Positions 33,366 through 44,524 of a DNA stretch of 64,000 nt are shown piece by piece (the first letter of the stretch is position 1; each line of letters starts with the position of its first letter). The stretch comes from Lates calcarifer (Eukaryota > Chordata > Actinopteri > Centropomidae), in contig NC_066850.1 of assembly GCF_001640805.2 (NCBI RefSeq), positions 7,849,927 through 7,913,926 on the forward strand, read 5' to 3'. The notes beneath the pieces are model-generated. The model was not told the DNA's origin, made no database searches, and saw only the letters and a list, made by a program, of their open reading frames with translations. A program made the position numbers and the translations under genes.

Positions 33366-33380
33366 GAAGCCCTCTCAGGA

Positions 33381-33434
33381 GTGTGTGTCTGTGTGTTTGT
33401 GTATTTATGTGTTTGTTTGTGTGTGTGTGTGTGC
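33381..33434. repeat. Imperfect TG repeat
   Basis: GTGTGTGTCTGTGTGTTTGTG grading to a (GT)7 core ending in GCAG. Confidence 0.93.
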
Positions 33435-33725
33435 AGTAGACAAAAAAAAGAAGAGGGAGGAAGAAAAAGAATTCGCTGGAATGTGGGAATTTGTTGCCAA
33501 GTAAGTAGGAGGGGAAGGGGTTGAAAAATGAGATAGCATTACAGATGATGGGGGTGAGATGATGATTGTTGATGAAGTGCATGTCTGCGTGTGCGAGACA
33601 GTAAGACAGAAAACGAGTTTCAGTAAGTGAGCATATGTTCGCTTCACTTTTGTCCTTCTCCCCTTCCTTTTCTCCTTCTTCCTCTCTCTTCTTCTCTCAT
33701 TTTTTTTTCTCTCCCAGTAATGATG
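33435..33725. other. Low-complexity purine then pyrimidine sequence
   Basis: A purine-rich segment (AAAAAAAAGAAGAGGGAGGAAG) is followed by mixed sequence and then a pyrimidine tract at 33640-33715. A GTAAGTAGG donor-like word at 33499 has no proper acceptor upstream. No gene. Confidence 0.6.
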
Positions 33726-33860
33726 AGGGGTTGACATAGCAGTGGGCCTGCTCTGTTAACCAGCTTATGTAACCGTGCCCCGGCGGCTTGGAGGATGTGC
33801 TGACAGCATGCTTTCTCAGCGTCATTAGCGGAGTTACACAGCTGGCTCCGAAATAGGGGG
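33726..33860. promoter_or_regulatory. Candidate conserved noncoding element
   Basis: A short complex island between pyrimidine-rich and purine-rich tracts, with CpGs (CGTGCCCCGGCGGCTTGG near 33773) and GTTAACC plus GTCATTAGCGGAG words. The contrast with its low-complexity flanks suggests constraint, but this is inference only. Confidence 0.3.
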
Positions 33861-34929
33861 AGGAGCGAGGGAGACGAGAGAGATAAAGTAGAGGGAGGAA
33901 AAGAAAAGAGGAAAGAAAGTGTGACTGGGGAAGTTGAGACTAGAGCAGAGGCATCAGCAGGGATGGAAGGGAGAGAGGGCTGAGGACAGAAGAGGGGTTG
34001 TGCAAAGAAAATGGAGGATGCTGGGGTTACCAGGAGGTATGGGACTTCCGCGGGGTCTCCCAGCTCAGTATTTAACCAAACACTATTCACACACCTCAAT
34101 CCCATGTACCTTTATACCCTTTTTTTCTACACTTGCTCAGTATCTACTGCAGCAATGCAGCAGGAGAGCTTCTGTTCCACCTATTGTTTTTTTGCCTCAA
34201 AGGAGACAGACATGAAAGAAGGGAGAAGAAAAAAAAAAGAATTGCTTTTCTCCCATCGGGCGCTCATTCAGCATGCTATCGTGCCCCACATCAGAAGCAA
34301 CAGAAAAGCAATTCACATGCAAATACCAGTCTCCCTGTGTACTGAACACAGATTAGAAAAACAGCAACCTTGCATCACAGACCCCGAACAATGTCGGGGA
34401 AGACGCGTCAGATAACGGATGTAACAGATGTAACGCGTCGAAAACATCAAAACCGAGCCGGAATCTGCACGACAGAGGAAGCTGTCAATCATAATGTCTG
34501 AACCCCAGCACCCTGTGAGGATCAAACACAGTGTCAAGACAATATACCGCACGGGCCAACTTTCTTTTATATTCCATACTCACATTCTGCAGTGAGAGCA
34601 ACTTGTGCAGTGAGTGGTTAGCGCAGTCAACAAACCCTTTTTTGAATTGGCTGTAAAGCTGCCATGTACATAAAATGAGACGTCGCAACTGGAGTTGAAT
34701 CAGCAGCCAAAATATCTCTGAGGCAGTTATGGGCAATTTAAATTAAGCTACAGCAGCTATCATTTCTTGGCCACAGAGCGGCATGGTGATAAGAGGCACA
34801 CAGGCATCATAATGAGAAGGAGAAGTGATGATGGAGGAAGCTGACCAAAAGCTGATGTTGAATAAAAACACACCTACAGAACTCTGTGTTTCCTGTTTTT
34901 TAATCCAGCACACATAAGTCCAAACTCCC
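33861..34929. other. Non-coding stretch, no gene recognised
   Basis: Purine-rich lead (33850-34010), then unassigned sequence. A perfect octamer ATGCAAAT lies at 34316-34323, and CpGs cluster at 34390-34470 (GTCGGGGAAGACGCGTC, AACGCGTCG) without a promoter signature that I trust. Confidence 0.55.
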
Positions 34930-35340
34930 AGCAAAACACAGACACGCACACCAACACACTTCCAGTCTCTCTCCTCTGCGTGGTTTAGTACAAGCGGCTT
35001 GGCAGCCGCTGTCTGTTTACGTGTTGGTATTCAAGCTGAATATGATTGGTGGAAGGCCCAGTCCACCGGGAGCTGCGAGCTCAGGGCCTGGATAAACATC
35101 CGCTGGGCACAGCACATAGACAGAGAGAGGGAGAGAGGTGCAGAGAGACTGTACATCTCCAGTCAGCCATCTCCAGGAGCAGCAGCAGAAGCAGGAGAAG
35201 CAAAAGCAGCACAAAATCCCCTTGTCTTAAAACTTTGATGCTGAGGGGAGATGCTGCTGTAATCCGAGAGACAGACAAACGCAGAAAGAGGGAGACAGAA
35301 ACAGAGGGAGAGAGACCAACATATGCATTTGTTTACATGT
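34930..35340. promoter_or_regulatory. Candidate promoter or 5' UTR-like region
   Basis: Composition shifts toward G+C with CpGs. It contains a 7-bp inverted repeat with a 4-base loop (AGCGGCT 34993-34999, AGCCGCT 35004-35010) and an inverted CCAAT box (ATTGG 35045-35049). Downstream come purine-rich GAGAGAGGGAGAGAGG and a run of AGCAG/AGAAG triplets at 35181-35213, typical of fish 5' UTRs. If real, transcription could go right from about 35.1 kb. No good initiating coding exon follows. The long frames here are low complexity. Confidence 0.27.
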
Positions 35341-35580
35341 CTGGTGCAGCGTTTAAGGCTTTAGAGTCCTCATCAGTCAATAGTTCCAGCTTCAACATCT
35401 TGCAGTTCCCATACCTTACATCTCTCCTTTTTTTTTCCCCCCATCTCCTGCCCTCTTGCCTCAGGCAAACGCACACAAACACACACTCTTGGTACATTCA
35501 TACACTCTCTCTCCCTTCAACCCCATTTCCCACAGTCTCTGCCTTCATTTCTTCTTTCTGCTAACGCTCCCATCTCTGCT
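35341..35580. other. Non-coding pyrimidine-rich stretch
   Basis: T- and C-rich sequence leading into the CT repeat, with no exon. Confidence 0.55.
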
Positions 35581-35630
35581 CCTGCTCCTTCTCCTTCTCC
35601 TTCTCTCTCTCTCTCTCTCTCTCTCTCCAG
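35581..35630. repeat. (CTCCTT)n-(TC)13 tract ending in CCAG
   Basis: CTCCTTCTCCTTCTCC is followed by thirteen TC units (35602-35627) and CAG. The sequence is a homopyrimidine mirror repeat with triplex potential. It also reads as a very strong 3' splice site, but no donor or open exon follows convincingly. Confidence 0.9.
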
Positions 35631-35689
35631 AGGGGGATTTCTGTGGGACAAGTGCCATGTCATGGTTTGTGGTTATATAACGTCTGTTT

Positions 35690-35915
35690 TGTTTGCCTGC
35701 TTGTGTGCGTCTCTGTGCATGTGATCCTGGGTGTCTGTTCTGCGCGCGGACGTGACGTCACAGACAGATAACAGGCTTAACTTTGACGAGCGCCCCCAAA
35801 AACGCCTCGGGGCAGTGCAGTGACACGGTTTCACCTCAAAACCACAGAAACATCCCATAGCAGCGCTTAACACAGAGAGCAACTGCTCTGGGCTGATGGA
35901 GAATCTGACATCTCC
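35690..35915. promoter_or_regulatory. CpG-rich stretch with perfect CRE
   Basis: TGACGTCA (35753-35760) is the full palindromic cAMP response element bound by CREB/ATF. It lies directly after TGCGCGCGGACG and before GATAACAGG (GATA core). The following 150 bp keeps CpGs (GACGAGCGCCCCC, AACGCCTCGGGG) and an AACCACAG RUNX-type word near 35841. Perfect CREs in CpG-rich DNA are usually promoter proximal, so this may be a promoter in either direction together with the 34.9-35.3 kb region. Confidence 0.38.
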
Positions 35916-37462
35916 ACGTACACAGGGGTGCACCGAAGGAGACGTAAACAACAACAACAAAATAAGGGGAAAATTAAACACGCTAGTACGGTACACAGTC
36001 ATTTGCTTATTCATTCAGTCTCGAGCTACAGCCTGATGAATAAGTCATCTGGCAGGCTTATCAGTTTATTTTGGCTTATCATAGATATGTGGATATCTGT
36101 GTCGTTTATCTTATTGTACTTATTTTTAGCGTTTTAGTTGCTGTTTTGATCATTTTGTCATTTCCAATGAAGTTTACTATTCAGAATAATTATTATTATC
36201 TTATACTGTACATGCTGTTACTGTCATTTTTGAGTCAAGTTCACTGCTCAACTGCAAAGTCTATTTTGCACATTGAACAGCAAGTCAGTTCTGCAGTGCA
36301 CCACCACAAATAAAAACTTGAATTCAGTAATAAAGTAATAAAGTGCCTTTCAGGCTTTTTTCAGCCCTGCTTGTATCATCAGTTTTATTTACCTTTAGCT
36401 GGGTATGACATCAGAGTCAGTCCCATGAATTCTGAAGTTATTTCTATGTGTAAATGTTGTATAGCATGTGCAGCATACATTTTAGTAGGACTACAGCCAA
36501 CAACTGTTTTCATTATTGATCTATCTGGCAGATATTTTCCTGACTATCTGATCTTTAGGTCTAAATATGTCAGAAAAATGTCAATCCAAACTGAGTCCAA
36601 ACTAATACATTAAAATTGTTTGTCTACAAGTCAAAAACAAACACACACACTAACACTAACATTTAAGAGGCCAGAGCCTGTGGTTTTTAGAGGTCTCTTG
36701 CTTCCTTAAACTATCAGCCAATTATCTAAGTCCTTGCAAATTAATTTTATGTCAATTGAATTTTTCAGCTTTACATTACATTAGATATTATGGTGAGTAA
36801 AACAAGAAGCATAAAAGTTGTATAAAACACAAGGATGAAAACACTGATTTCTATATTCAGTTATTCCATATTAAACACACTGTGGTTGTTGTCCACAACC
36901 TCTCAAGGCTCTTTACATGTGATGTTTCATATTATATGTATAGGATCTCAAATATTGATGATGACCTCTCAATCCTTTTGGATTGTGACTGCCTCAAATA
37001 AAAGGATATCTACTTGTCACAACTTATCACAAGCCTTTGTGGAAATTAGTGATGAGCATATAAACCAAGCAGTGCATTCTGTCTACTCTGATTAGAAGCA
37101 TGAGAAAGTAAAAGCATTTCACATGAAAAGAGCAACCGTAGAGCAAAACTTATATTTATCTTGCGGGAGTCTCATAGGTTGGAAATCACTGCTTTTAGGT
37201 TGCAGGTGCAGTCTGCACTTTGCGATGCCCACGACTGTCAGAGCCACTCAGACTCAATTATTTGACCCGTTTCTCTGCTGGCAGAAGAGGAGGCCTATGA
37301 TTTTAACTGGATCTCTCAAAGTGAGTTGAAAAGTGGACAATGCAGTGATACAGTGTTGCCTCAGGGCCACAATACTGTCAAAGTGGCACTAGGGCTCCTC
37401 CTAAGCCGGCTGGTACTCACTGTGCTTTGGCTGCTAAAAGAACATCCCTTGAAGAAGGAGAC

Positions 37463-37482
37463 AGAGAGAGAGAGAGAGAGAG
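37463..37482. repeat. (AG)10 repeat
   Basis: A perfect AG dinucleotide run. Confidence 0.96.
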
Positions 37483-37693
37483 TGATAGATGTGAGAAATG
37501 CTACTGATTTTCTATTCTGTGTGAGGAACGCCGTCTGTGTGCGCGTGTCTCCTGCAAATTTTTGTGTTTTTTCAGAGCTTCTTTTAAGTAGCACACTGCA
37601 GGCAAACACAAATATCCCTGAGGCTGGGTTGGAGGGAGGGCTTGAAGATGGCACAGAGAGAATCGATTAGGACACACACATATACACAGAGAG

Positions 37694-37704
37694 CCCCCCC
37701 CCCC
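37694..37704. repeat. C11 homopolymer
   Basis: A run of eleven C bases flanked by GAG and GCC. Confidence 0.97.
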
Positions 37705-38540
37705 GCCAGACAATTCCCGGCTGGTACATACATGCACTCACATTCCCATACACACATATATGCATGAATAAATGTTACACAACATCTACCCTATATCCCT
37801 AGCTCTCCAGAACTCACACTCCCTCCATTTATCATTCAGAGTTTTCTCATTTTGTGCCATTTTCCCTGGTCTCTGTTCTCTCCCTCCCCTTTTCTCCACA
37901 TCCCAAACCCCCCTGTCTCACCATTATTTTTCTCAACACATGGGAGTCAGAAAGACACTCTTCCCTGCTCTTTCACTCATCCCAGAATGGATCCTTTCCC
38001 TCTCTTTGACTTTGATGAATCATTCTCTCCCCCTGAGGAGTCCAATTATATCTGACAGAATAGCTTCTACGCTGCTGATGTTTACCAAGCTAACTATCCA
38101 TTGCCAGGACTGTGCTGTTGGTTACAACATGGCTGTCACTCACTTGGCTGAACCAAGACTATAAAATGCTAAAACAGGGTTCGAGCTGCCAGTGGCGAAA
38201 GTAAACACACCGCAGTAAGCCAAAATGTTGACAAAAACACCATTGTTAAGCAAATGGAACTGTGACAATAACCTTTTACAGTAAGTTCAGTATTTCTCTT
38301 CAGAGTCAGGCTGAATTCCTCAAGGCATTTCTGACATATTGCAGCACAGGGTATAAAAATTGATTTGTGTGATTTTAATTTAATGAGGATTTTCACTTTG
38401 CCAACTCACCTCCCAAGATGACAGAAAAATAAACTGATTAATAAGGATACTTGGAGCACTGGCTCTGTGTGGCTGTGCTGGTAAAAAGATTTAATTCGGT
38501 CTGTTGCCAAGCTGCACTTGTCATGTTTGTAAGGCCCGCT

Positions 38541-38602
38541 TTTCAGCACACTCTCTGTTTTGTAAATCACTTTGGATAAAAGCGGCTGTTAAATTATAGA
38601 TT
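38541..38602 (+). repeat. Fish SINE/LINE 3'-tail motif
   Basis: TGTAAATCACTTTGGATAAA followed by AGCGGCTGTTAAATTATAG matches, with a few changes, the tail 'gtaagtcgctttggataaaagcgtctgctaaat' shared by many teleost LINE-derived SINEs. Only the tail is recognisable. The body to the left is too decayed for me to identify. Confidence 0.75.
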
Positions 38603-38804
38603 ACGCACAAACCAGAATTGCACTTGTGATGAAATTATGTCTTTTTAAGAGATGCTGGCAGACAAACAATTGAGCCCGGCTAGCTGACAACCGGGTGCAG
38701 GTGGTCAGAGCTCAGCAGTGTTTGATTAGGATTTCTACATAATGAGTGGCTACATGCACTTACAGAAAGAAATTCAAACACATAGACACACATAGAAAAA
38801 GTTG

Positions 38805-38850
38805 CCAATCTATCCTTGTGGGGACTTTCCATTAACTACACTCCACTCCA
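38805..38850 (+). repeat. Possible fish repeat fragment
   Basis: CTATCCTTGTGGGGACTTTCC and ATTAACTACA resemble a common teleost interspersed sequence ('ccttgtgaggaccttccattgact'). Short and uncertain. Confidence 0.35.
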
Positions 38851-39287
38851 ACATGACTCCACTACCAGATTCGGATCTTCACGGCATAATATAAGCAATA
38901 ACACAGACGCATACTGTATCTAGCGTAATGTCCACCTATTGGTATTCAACTCATAGTACAGTCTTGCTTTGATCTTTGCCCCACTCATGTTCTCCCCGTT
39001 CGCACAGTCTTTGTTGCGCTCTGCCTCCATTCACTTAATTTACCTCAAAGACAGTTCGTCCATATTTTAGCCTGATTTGCATGTCAGCTTTGGTTAAACT
39101 GTCCTCTGAGTCAAGGTGGAAGTGGGACTGTTTGACAACTTGATCATAAGAATGCAAACTGGAAGCTGCCAACAAAAATCAATAGAAGACGGGGCCAGTG
39201 ACAAACACTCAAAATCATGTAAATCATGGTGTTTGTTGGGTGAGCTAAAACAGTGTCTGACTGCCCCTTGTTCTTAAAGCTTGATGG

Positions 39288-39303
39288 TTTTTTTTTTTTT
39301 TTT
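39288..39303. repeat. T16 homopolymer
   Basis: An uninterrupted T run. Confidence 0.97.
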
Positions 39304-40293
39304 CTGACAATGGAGATATCCCCTCAATAATTTCCGGTGGGTCGACATTTGAACATGTGTATGTAGTCTGTAAGGCTGTCAACATAAATAATAGAAATAT
39401 TTCAATGGGAATAAATCTAAATGTACATTTAATTTACTCTGGCATCAACCCACTGTAACAGACCGCAAAGAGAAGTCAGTGTAGCTTTCCAATCACCACC
39501 GTCCCAATGGGAAATCGTGAGAAAACAGCCCATAACTTGTTGATGGGACTGATGAGGCATAGTACTATGACGATTCTCATTGTCATACTCCTAATTAATC
39601 ACTGAATTACGCTGCCTCTAAAATGTCTCACAAAATAGTGAAAAATTGCCATTACAACTTTATAAACCCTTAACTAACATGTTAATGTTACTTGTTTAAT
39701 CCATAACCCAAAGGTATTAAGTTTACTACTACAGATGTAGTAATAAATGCAGAAAGTATTCATGAGAAGTGTTTTTCATTTATACTTAAAAAACAACTTG
39801 AATGATTAACAGATTAAAAATTAGTTTTCTGTCAATCACCCAACCAGTTATGTACATGCAAAAGCATCAAAATGATAAATTAGTGATGGCAGCACAAAGT
39901 GCAGCTGACAATAGCTCCTAAGAGGACCCCTTGAGCTTCTTAATACCCAGTTAGAGGGCAGTCTCAGCAAGAAAGGTCATTATATAACTTGGCTAGTAAC
40001 TAGGGGAAAGTGTACTCTCAAGGGCTGTGTTTTAAAGCACGCAGACATGCATATATTTATATATTTGATGAAAGTGAAGGTACAGATAACAGAGACATTG
40101 CAGAGTGCTCTTCATCAATATGTGCTCAACTGTGGGTTCTTTCCCTTTGATCTATAACAATAAAAAGGCAATTCTGAAGTTAGACGGGAAGGGCATTGAT
40201 CTGCCCTCGTGAAATATCAACTATGCATCCAGCCACACTTGGCTGAGCCCGCCAATCGAACTTTGACGAGTCATGAGGTGCATGTGTGAGCGA

Positions 40294-40320
40294 GTGTGCG
40301 CGCGTGCATGCACGTGTGCA
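40294..40320. repeat. 27-bp alternating purine-pyrimidine tract
   Basis: Strict purine-pyrimidine alternation over the whole interval, including GCGCGCG and the 12-bp palindrome CGTGCATGCACG (40303-40314). It has high Z-DNA potential. Confidence 0.85.
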
Positions 40321-41165
40321 GGTAGGTGAGCGGTGAAAAGACCACGAAACACACACACACACAGTCACAGGCAATCCAATAAAACTGGGATTATGGGAAT
40401 AGGATTGGCAAGTAAAAGTGATGTCTGCTCTCTTTCTTTTAACATTGCAGTGTGGGACTAAGGCAGTCTTTTGGCAGTGTACTCATGCAAACTCTGGCAG
40501 CCTTGCCCCTGAGTCGCCCATGCCTGGGGAAATGTGCTGAGTTAAGAGTGCTTCATTAAACTCTCACACATATACAGACACACACATACAAACAACTCCC
40601 TTCCTCCAGCCCCTATAAACGTGCAGGTGCACACATACATTACAAATGCATACATAAGCATAAATACTTATACACAGAGACAGGACCCTTGTCGCCTGCA
40701 GTGGGCTTGCTGGCACACTTCCTCCACCTAACTGTTATTGCATTAACTGTGTAAAGTAATGATGGGCCACGTTTTGACTGTTTGCCATCCTTGAGGGCCA
40801 GAAGACACTGTAGGCTTTCACACAGCACGGAGGGACACACCAAGGTCAGGAAGGATTGAGGCTGACACACGAGCGCGTAAACAAAATTAAACTGAAGTGT
40901 TGAAGCAGGGCACATGAGAAAAAGGACATGAAGGGAGTAGGGGAGCGGGCTAGCGCTCATGCGTGTATGAAAAAAGTCAATGACAGGAAATCTCCAGAGT
41001 TGATTTAATTCCGCAAGTGTTTACACACTTGCCTAGTATTATATGAAAACTTATTGATGTGATGAGCATTTTGCCCAGAGACACATCAGCTCTGTGTTAT
41101 CAAACAATCTACATGTTTAGACATAAAATGAAATGTGAATGAATGTGTTGAAAAATATTCCTGGT

Positions 41166-41182
41166 AAAAAAAAAAAAAAAAA
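41166..41182. repeat. A17 homopolymer
   Basis: An uninterrupted A run. No retrotransposon body is recognisable upstream. Confidence 0.97.
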
Positions 41183-44100
41183 GTGTTGTGTGGCTCTAGG
41201 CAAAGTCTCCAAAGTATTGTGTTAATGTAACATTGTGAGAGTGTTCATACTTTTAGTTAATATTTTAGTAAAATGGAAAAGATTATGCAGTGATTAATTT
41301 GAAAAAGCTTACGCTACAATCATAATCCCAGCCTCCATAAATTATTAAGTGACAATTATAATAGATGAGAAATGTTTGTTTTGTTCTTTACTCAACTGAG
41401 AGAATGGCTATGAGTATTAAAAACAATATAAAAGGAAGCGTGTCTCATATCTAATAAATACAAACCAAAACCCTTCAGAAAAAGGTGAGGATGGGATTCC
41501 TGAAAGCCAGTCTAACTGGAAATATTGGCAATATTTTTTGGTGTGGAATATGTACAGTAAAATAATCAGGAATGACACTTGATTGTAGACAAAATAAACA
41601 GATTGGACAACCTCATAAATAAATGCAATAATATAGGGGGGAACAGTCCTAAAACACCAAGCCAGCATTGGCCATCAGGTGCTGTTGGAGCGTGCCACTG
41701 CTCGTCAACAGTTCTCTCTGAGGTCCTGTTGTTGGGCTCCAGTCATCTGTTTGTATCAGCCAATCAAAGATCAGTTAGTGATTTTGCTCATTTACTGCAG
41801 TTTTTCCTCCTTTTTCATTTCCCACATGCAATTTTTTATTGTAAATTTGTATTCTGAGCATTTTTAAGAAGCCGTTTAATCAGCTCTACAGCAAAAACAG
41901 ATGACTAGTTTGATTAGTGGCTAGTCTCTCACTGGTGTTCTTAAATGTACATAAACATAGTTACCTCTTCTCACAATTTCAGACTGTACAGTGTGTGCAT
42001 GTTTGTGGCAGCTGTCTGTTGACTCTAGTCTATATGGTATGCTCTTGTGAAAAAAAGATGTGAAGCGATGCAGGGCAACTTAAGGCAACACAAGGCAGTC
42101 TGTCAGCTCTAGTCAGCTCAGTGTGAGGAAGTCGTGACTAGATTCAGTGATGTTGATTTCGTCATTCACACAGCTCAACTTTTAAAAAATGTCCTGAATA
42201 TACAGAGAAGCTGAATAATATAGCAATATGACTACATGCAAGATTTAGCTGTCCAGCTGAAAATTGCAAGATACAAAATCGAGACCTGGAAATGCACATT
42301 ACCACTATTCAAAGTGCCTTTAACTAACTAAAGGCATGACTGCTTCAAAGAAAAGTCACTGTCTTCTTTCTTTCACAGAGAATGAAGAAAGCCAGTATCA
42401 TAAATAATTGAAAAAGCAATGATGTTTATAGCTAACAACAGAGGGTGTAATCAGATGGTAAGTGATGCTGACACATTACTGCTGTATATTACTCGTCTTA
42501 TCTCCCTTCCTCGAGGGACTATATTGATCTTTTGAGCACTGAAGTTGAAACAAAGAACTCCTCCTCTCCCCCTCTACCTGTCCTTTAAAGGGTTTCTCTG
42601 CGTAAGAGCAGGGGTGCAAGTCAACTTTTATTGCTCTTTCGTTCACCTCGCTCACTTATTCTGTAGTAAGAAAGTGAGAAAGGATGAAGAAAACCAAAAG
42701 AAGATAAGAAAAGTTGGAGGGAAAAAAAGAGAAAACGGAATGCTGCTGGCTTTCAGTAAAGTACACTGAGATGAGGTGACCTCTAAAAGCATCTTTTGAT
42801 GGAATATAAATGAAACTATAAATCATGTCAAATCAAATCTGTTCAAGTTACTGCATTGTAGCAAATATAGGGTTGAATTATATTTCCATGGAAATTCATT
42901 GCCAGGCAAGACGTTGGCACTCTCCTACCTCTAAGATGGAGGTTTATTTACAAAATCTACACACCATAGACACATACAATAAATATATGGAAAGACTCTG
43001 TCACATTGGATTATGACAACAATAACCGTGTCTTATAGGTATAGGATTAAAATACGATACTGATGCTATTCTCAGTTATAATTGTATTGACTTTTAGAGC
43101 TTCAGACACGCTTTGTCCTCAGACAGTCTCTAAAGACTGATGGCTGATATAAAAGTGGGTGAGTAAATGAGTGATCAACCAACTTAAGTATATGAGGAGG
43201 AAAATCACTTCATATAGTAATAAACTATGATGGTTCAGGGATTCTGCCATTTAAAGATGTGAGAATTATGTTATTTATGATAAGGAGACCTTGAAATATC
43301 CATTAACATAATACTGCATGATGAATAGATGGTTCCTAAGGCAGTGTGCACTGAAGACTGATGGCCAGGCTGCAGTGTGGCCTTTTGGCACCCTGCCAGA
43401 GCACTCAAGGGTCAATTAGGGTACATCAGCTGGGCTTTCAAACAGCATAGAGTCTGAAAGTCAGTTAGAGATTTCAGCAGGCCACACACCACTGAACCTC
43501 TGGGGTCCAAACAGCCAATTATGATTATGAAGTTCTGGTGGATAGAGCCACATTGCAAATAATGTGCTAGGGACAACTGTAGAAAGGGGGAGGGGAAGTG
43601 ACTGAACTGATATGTAGTTACAGCTTTGCTTTGCCTTAAGCATGAAAGAATTCTCTTACTAAGTTTCACACTGGAGGTTTTGCTGATTTTTTTACATTTA
43701 GGGACAAAAAGGGAGTAGTATCAGATTGGTACTTGGTATCAGCCAGTGCCCAGAGACTAGGCATCGATATAAGAAATGTTTCCACCACTGGACCCCCCAC
43801 CTTCCACAGAAAAGGAAAGAAAAAAAAAAGTAAAGATCATCTACATTTGCGTTTCTCTCTCCACTTCTTGTTTCACATGCATCTATAACAGGGGAGTAAA
43901 GATTGTTGCATTTCTATTCCATAATCACAGGTATCCTATATTATATTGAGACATGCGGTGTCAGGTATATCTTTCCAGATATGATTTTGAAAGTAGATTC
44001 TCCTAAAAGTCAAAAGATTTGACTTTGAAGGAAAAATGGTCTTGGAGTCTGTGTATGTTTTAAAACCAAGGTCTGCAAGACAGGGAGTGTATGAATGTGT

Positions 44101-44292
44101 TGACGGAGCACACTAATGGAAAGACGGTGCTCCACAGAGAGTCCTGCTATATCCTGCTGATGTGTGTTGTCAGATTTTGGTCCACTCTCTCTCACACCAT
44201 GTCTCAGATACTTTTAATGCAAAGGTATAAGAGTGAGAAAGGTGAAATAGTCAGGATACAGAAGTAGGGGCCTCGTGAACTACACCTCTCAC

Positions 44293-44295
<3 letters not shown>

Positions 44296-44340
<45 letters not shown>
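44296..44340. repeat. (TG)22 microsatellite
   Basis: A perfect TG run of 45 bases ending in CACAG. Confidence 0.98.
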
Positions 44341-44341
<1 letters not shown>

Positions 44342-44489
44342 ACAGAGTAGTTATGTTTGTGTACACATCCACTTGGGCGTCTTGACGGTGACAATGCATG
44401 GCACTGAAAGCCTGCAGCCACATCCCTGCTAGAGCAGCATCCTGCATCACTCTACTTTCTACATGTAGAGCACAGTTAGAGGACATAGC

Positions 44490-44524
44490 CACACACACAC
44501 AAACACACACACACACACACACAC
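44490..44524. repeat. (CA)n microsatellite, one AAA interruption
   Basis: A CA run with a single AA insertion. Together with the TG run 150 bp to the left it could fold back on itself as a long imperfect inverted repeat. Confidence 0.96.

Larger units (their letters stand above)
35916..38540. other. AT-rich stretch, no gene recognised
   Basis: Unassigned sequence with a GA repeat (37463-37482) and a C11 run (37694-37704). A plus-strand frame near 37123-37329 ends beside an AAAGTGAGTT donor-like word but has no domain. No gene is called. Confidence 0.55.

Noticed and set aside
40451..40560. Sequence after a textbook acceptor TTTTAACATTGCAG
   Set aside because: No donor and no supported frame downstream, so the acceptor is probably cryptic.
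43124..43160. 37-nt plus-strand exon-like unit ending at GTGAGT
   Set aside because: The acceptor is modest, the length is not a codon multiple and no linked exon is visible.
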